A program made the position numbers and the translations under genes. This document shows positions 60,684 through 64,000 of a stretch of 64,000 nucleotides of DNA, in pieces (the first letter of the stretch is position 1; each line of letters starts with the position of its first letter). The notes beneath the pieces were generated by a model that saw only the letters and a program-made list of their open reading frames with translations, was not told the origin of the DNA and searched no databases. Origin of the DNA: Actinomyces sp. oral taxon 171 str. F0337 (GTDB lineage Bacteria > Actinomycetota > Actinomycetes > Actinomycetales > Actinomycetaceae); NCBI RefSeq assembly GCF_005696555.1, contig NZ_CP040005.1, positions 2,666,001 to 2,730,000 on the forward strand, given 5' to 3'.

Positions 60684-61763
60684 ATGACCGTCACCCCTGA
60701 CCCCGCCCAGGTCACCGACTCCACTGAGGCCGCCGAGCCGACCGACCCCGAGACCAGCGCCCCCGCCAGGGTCGTCGCGATCACCGAGGCATCCGGCGGA
60801 CTCTCCGGAGGCGAGCTGCTCTCGCGCACGGCGGTCATCGTCGTCAGCTACGACTCGGCGGCGCTGCTGAAGCGCACGCTGGCGCGCGTGGCCGAGGACT
60901 CCCCCGAGGCCCGCATCGTCGTCGTCGACAACTACTCCACGCCCACCGCCCGCGAGGAGCTGGTGACACTGGCCTCCTCACGGGGCTGGGAGGCGGTCCT
61001 GCCGGAGACGAACACCGGTTTCGGGGGTGGCATGAACCTGGGGGCGGCACGGGCCCGCGAGCTCGGCGCCGACCTGCTCGTCCTGCTCAATCCCGACGCC
61101 GTCATCGCCCGGGCCGATCTCATCCGCCTGGCGGCGAGGGCGCACGCGGACCGGCTCGCCCTGGTGGCGCCGGTGCTCAAGGACTCCGGTGGCCGCATCG
61201 TCTCCGACGGGATCGTCGTGTGCCTGGCGGACGGCTCGATGCGCTCGCGCCGCTCACCGCGTCCGATTCCCCCGGGCGGCACCCAGCCGTGGCTCTCGGG
61301 GGCCTGCCTGGCGCTGTCCGTCGACCTGTTCGAGGCCGCAGGCGGCCTGGACGCGCGCTACTTCCTCTACTGGGAGGACGTGGACTTCTCGGCCCGGGTA
61401 CTGGCGGCCGGAGGCAGCCTGGCCCTGGTGCGCGACGCCGTCGCCGTCCACGACGAGGGCGGGACCCACTCCGAGAGCGGCCAGTCCGATCGGGCCAAGT
61501 CGGACATCTACTACTACTACAACGTGCGCAACCGGCTGCTGTACGCCGGACTGCACCTGGACCGGGCCACGCAGCGCCGGTGGGTGGCCACGGCGGGCCG
61601 AGCCGCCCGTGAGATCGTCCTGCGCGGTGGCAGGCGCCAGCTCCTGAGCACTCGTCGCCCGCTCCTGACGGCGGCACAGGCCACTCGTGACGGGGTGAGG
61701 CTCCTGCGTGCCGCCCGTCGCGGCGAGCTGCCCGACGTCGACGAGCCCCTCATCCGCGACTGA
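60684..61763 (+). CDS. Family 2 glycosyltransferase, rhamnosyltransferase-like
   Basis: 359 residues. After a 45-residue variable start: TAVIVVSYDSAALLKRTLAR, IVVVDNYSTPTAREELVTLA, TNTGFGGGMNLGA, LLVLLNPDAVI with the NPD metal motif, LSGACLALSVDLFEAAGGLD and YFLYWEDVDFSARVLAAGGS. This set is typical of WbbL/RfbF-like rhamnosyl- or glucosyltransferases of surface glycans. No membrane span. It is divergent from the pair at 58371-60475 with 208 bp between. Confidence 0.88.
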   Translation: MTVTPDPAQVTDSTEAAEPTDPETSAPARVVAITEASGGLSGGELLSRTAVIVVSYDSAALLKRTLARVAEDSPEARIVVVDNYSTPTAREELVTLASSRGWEAVLPETNTGFGGGMNLGAARARELGADLLVLLNPDAVIARADLIRLAARAHADRLALVAPVLKDSGGRIVSDGIVVCLADGSMRSRRSPRPIPPGGTQPWLSGACLALSVDLFEAAGGLDARYFLYWEDVDFSARVLAAGGSLALVRDAVAVHDEGGTHSESGQSDRAKSDIYYYYNVRNRLLYAGLHLDRATQRRWVATAGRAAREIVLRGGRRQLLSTRRPLLTAAQATRDGVRLLRAARRGELPDVDEPLIRD

Positions 61764-61789
61764 CTCAGCCGGTGCCTCCGGTGCCTCGT

Positions 61790-61824
61790 CGTCCCGCCGC
61801 CGGCTCGGCGCCGACGGCGGGACG
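61790..61824. terminator. Bidirectional terminator between convergent genes
   Basis: 61790-61799 is the exact reverse complement of 61815-61824, between the ends of the glycosyltransferase gene (+) and the ddh gene (-). Confidence 0.65.
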
Positions 61825-61844
61825 CCCTTGGCTGTCCGCCCGCC

Positions 61845-62816
61845 TCACAGGTAGTGGGCGCGCAGCTCCTCGGGAGTCGTGGGAGACAGGTCGGCGAGCG
61901 TCACGTCGAAGACGGTGCGCGCGCCGGACTCGCCGCGAGCGGCCAGCCTCGCCACGGCGCGCGCCGTGGCGACCAGGACCGAGCCGGTGAACTCCGGGTT
62001 GGAGCCGAGCTGCAGCTCGAAGCTCACGGTCTCGGCGACGTCCTCGGAGGTGTGACCGCGGCGGATGACGGAGCCGCCGTGAGGAATTCCGGCGTGCTCG
62101 GTGGCCAGCTCCTCAGCGGTGATGAAGGTGACGGTGGTGTCGTAGTCGGCGAAGTAGTTGGGCATCTCCACGATCTCCCGCTCGATGCGGGCCAGGTCGG
62201 CCCCCTCCTCAGCCACCACGTAGCAGTCGCGCGTGTGCATGGAACGGGTGGTCAGCTCGACGTCGTCGCCGGCCTTGACCGCGGCGACGGTGGCCTCCAC
62301 CGGGCGGGTGTACTGCTTGGCGTCCACGACGCCGTCAATGCGGCGCAAGGCGTCGGAGTGCCCCTGGGAGACGCCGGGCCCCCAGAACGTGGTGGTGGCG
62401 CCGTCGGGCAGGACGGCCTCGCCCAGGACCCGCAGCATGGAGAAAAGGCCCGGGTCCCAACCGGTGGAGATCAGGGCGACGTGGCCGGAGGCCTTGGCGG
62501 CGGCGTCGACGGCGGCGAAGTGCTCGGGGATGCGGGCGTGGGTGTCGAAGGAGTCGACCGTGTGGAACAGGGCCGTGGCGGCCGGGGTCTGCTCGATCAG
62601 GTCGGTGGCCGAGCCTCCGCAGTTCAGGCAGACATCGACCTTGTCGGTCCAGGAGGCCATGTCATCGACGTGGGCGACGGGAGCCCCCTGGGTGGTGACG
62701 GTGGCCGGGTCGCGCCGGGTGAAGACGACGGCGACCTCCATGTCCGCGTTCTTGGTGATGGCCTGCTCGACGCCGCGGCCGAGGTTGCCGTATCCGTTGA
62801 TCGCTACCCTGATCAT
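61845..62816 (-). CDS. ddh: meso-diaminopimelate D-dehydrogenase
   Basis: 323 residues from ATG 62816, which follows AGGAGGAAC. NADPH-dependent enzyme interconverting tetrahydrodipicolinate and meso-diaminopimelate, a one-step route in lysine synthesis. The Rossmann loop is IRVAINGYGNLGRGVEQAI; VVFTRRDPATVTT, DTHARIPEHFAAVDAAAK, STGWDPGLFSMLRVLGEAVL and FWGPGVSQGHSDALRRIDGV are conserved Ddh blocks including the substrate pocket. It is monocistronic between terminators. A 110-residue upstream extension of the frame is not part of the protein. Confidence 0.95.
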   Translation of the reverse strand: MIRVAINGYGNLGRGVEQAITKNADMEVAVVFTRRDPATVTTQGAPVAHVDDMASWTDKVDVCLNCGGSATDLIEQTPAATALFHTVDSFDTHARIPEHFAAVDAAAKASGHVALISTGWDPGLFSMLRVLGEAVLPDGATTTFWGPGVSQGHSDALRRIDGVVDAKQYTRPVEATVAAVKAGDDVELTTRSMHTRDCYVVAEEGADLARIEREIVEMPNYFADYDTTVTFITAEELATEHAGIPHGGSVIRRGHTSEDVAETVSFELQLGSNPEFTGSVLVATARAVARLAARGESGARTVFDVTLADLSPTTPEELRAHYL

Positions 62817-62940
62817 GGTTCCTCCTGGTGGGTTCTCACTACAGGGCGATCCTAGGGACGCACCGTGTTGCCTCCGTGTGACATGTCGGGGATTGGCCAC
62901 CTCTTGGACGCCAGGGCCGCGGATACAGCACGTACCGGAA

Positions 62941-62984
62941 CGGGGCGGGCCGGGAAGATCCTGAGTCCTTCCCGGCCCGCCCCG
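62941..62984 (-). terminator. Perfect 17-bp terminator hairpin after the LamG gene
   Basis: 62941-62957 is the exact reverse complement of 62968-62984 with a 10-nt loop, 23 bp downstream of the LamG-protein stop on the minus strand. Confidence 0.8.
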
Positions 62985-63007
62985 CATGCGCGCAGAGCTC
63001 GAGGGCG

Positions 63008-64000
63008 TCAGCGCTGCTTGATGGTGACCTTGTCGACCGCCAGGGTCACGGTCTCCGGTCCGGCCGACCCGGACATGTAGGTGGTCAGCCCCACAGTGCC
63101 GGCCTCGTTGAGGGTCTTGTCGTTGTCGACGACCTCGATCCCCCACTCGGCGGGCTCGGAGTCACCGGCCCAGAGCTTGGTCTGGATGTTGGTCGACTCC
63201 GCGCCGTCAACCACCATGCGCAGGTGGAGCGGCTGACCGGCCGTGTAGGGCTGCGTCAGCACGTAGGAGCCCAGGGAGGTCTCACGGCCCTTGACCACGC
63301 GCGAGACCGTGATCATCGGGTTGCCGGCGCTGCCGATGCGGACCGTGGCCTGGTACTGACCGGCCTTGGTCGTGCGGGCGGCGTAGGAGATGAAGGCGCC
63401 GTTCCCGGAGGGCACCGCGTCCAGGGAGAAGTCGACGACGGCGTCAGTGGAGGTCGACTTGATCGGATCGGAGATGATGGACGCCGAGGAGCGCGGACCG
63501 GCCATGGCGATCCGACCGCTGGTGCCGTCGGCGGAGAATGCCGCGGCGTTCCAGGTGGTCTTCCACTCACCGCCGGCCTTGGCCTTGCCCCAACCGCCGT
63601 TCACGCTGCGCTCGAAGGAGTCGTCCAGCAGGGCGCTGCCCTCCTCGGCCTTGTCCTTGCCGGCACCGTCCTTGCCGCCGTTGTCGTCGGCCTGGACCTG
63701 CTTGCCGGTGGCCGCGGTGTAGTGCTCGGCGATCTGTCGTGCGGACAGCGGCGTGCTGTAGACGGCGGCCTCGTCGATATCGGCCTGGATATTGGTGTTG
63801 GAGGGCTGGCCGTTGACCCCGCCGAGGGCGTCCCCGCCGATGCGCCAGTAGCCGGAGTAGCTCTGTCCCTCGGTCATGGAGCCGTCGAAGGCGGCGAGAT
63901 TGCCGTCCACGTAGAGCATGGCGCCAGTGGTGGGGCTCATGGAGGCCACGATGTGGTGCCACTGCCCGTCGTTGTAGCTCTTGGGAGTCGTGATGGTCGT
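63008..64000 (-). CDS. LamG-domain surface protein (C-terminal part only)
   Basis: The frame is open through base 64000, so at least 330 residues are present and the N-terminus lies beyond the window. The upstream end reads YNDGQWHHIVASM, MLYVDGNLAAF, then IDEAAVYSTPLSARQIAEHY, a LamG-like jelly-roll with its usual WHH and DEAAVY ends. After an acidic/Gly linker comes a second beta-rich domain (about 150 residues, ending TLAVDKVTIKQR) that resembles a family-16/LamG carbohydrate-binding fold. No sorting signal follows. Probably a secreted glycan-binding or glycosidase-associated protein. Confidence 0.75.
   Translation of the reverse strand, partial: TTITTPKSYNDGQWHHIVASMSPTTGAMLYVDGNLAAFDGSMTEGQSYSGYWRIGGDALGGVNGQPSNTNIQADIDEAAVYSTPLSARQIAEHYTAATGKQVQADDNGGKDGAGKDKAEEGSALLDDSFERSVNGGWGKAKAGGEWKTTWNAAAFSADGTSGRIAMAGPRSSASIISDPIKSTSTDAVVDFSLDAVPSGNGAFISYAARTTKAGQYQATVRIGSAGNPMITVSRVVKGRETSLGSYVLTQPYTAGQPLHLRMVVDGAESTNIQTKLWAGDSEPAEWGIEVVDNDKTLNEAGTVGLTTYMSGSAGPETVTLAVDKVTIKQR

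Overview
The window is about 64 kb of very GC-rich chromosome from an actinobacterium, most likely Actinomyces or a close relative. This rests on composition, on GTG/TTG starts with purine-rich ribosome binding sites, and on a typical actinobacterial gene set: greA, msrA, ilvA, ilvD, a DUF4242 protein, a two-domain L25, eno-ftsB-DUF501-ppx-aroD, mfd and prs-glmU. No rRNA, phage, integrase, intact insertion sequence or CRISPR array was found. There is one tRNA, Gln(UUG). Species-level placement is inference.

Layout. 1-6.6 kb: the end of greA, two tandem paralogues of unknown function, msrA, an unknown gene, and an AbiEi/DUF559-like gene between two inverted copies of one palindromic repeat, then an ABC-class ATPase with an RG-rich start. 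6.7-19 kb: FMN reductase, ilvA, a LysR regulator divergent from an aldo/keto reductase, a DUF4242 protein, a four-gene Dpp/Nik-type importer (two ATPases, a lipoprotein receptor, one fused double permease) behind two Zur-box-like 15-mers, and ilvD. 19.2-22 kb: a yjdF-family gene with a structured leader that can hide its ribosome binding site, an FKBP isomerase and a Bax-inhibitor-1 protein. 22-27 kb: an ABC-2 exporter pair with its two-component system. 26.9-36.7 kb: pth, rplY, a small HTH regulator opposite an NTF2-like protein, a lipoprotein gene between 31-bp direct repeats, the aroD/ppx/DUF501/ftsB cluster, eno and a SurA-like lipoprotein with a tandem-repeat tail.

36.8-54 kb: mfd, two separate pairs of a Wzz-like chain-length protein and a Wzy/O-antigen-ligase-like protein, a secreted beta-propeller protein, prs, a glmU lacking its acetyltransferase half, tRNA-Gln, an acyltransferase and a TetR regulator. 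54-58.3 kb: an AT-richer accessory island. It encodes a 783-residue multi-membrane protein that joins a PrsW-type intramembrane peptidase to a C-terminal cytidine-deaminase-like toxin tip. An Imm5-like immunity gene and the wreck of a second immunity-like gene follow. 58.3-64 kb: three family-2 glycosyltransferases, diaminopimelate dehydrogenase, and the C-terminal part of a LamG surface protein running off the window.

The most notable system is the PrsW-peptidase/deaminase toxin with its immunity gene (54.85-57.84 kb). Next come the Zur-like operators on the fused-permease importer, the candidate yjdF riboswitch in an actinobacterium, the uridylyltransferase-only GlmU and the dispersed palindromic elements. 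Two Wzz/Wzy-like pairs, three glycosyltransferases, an acyltransferase and two secreted adhesin-like proteins suggest a surface-polysaccharide-rich, biofilm-type lifestyle (inference).
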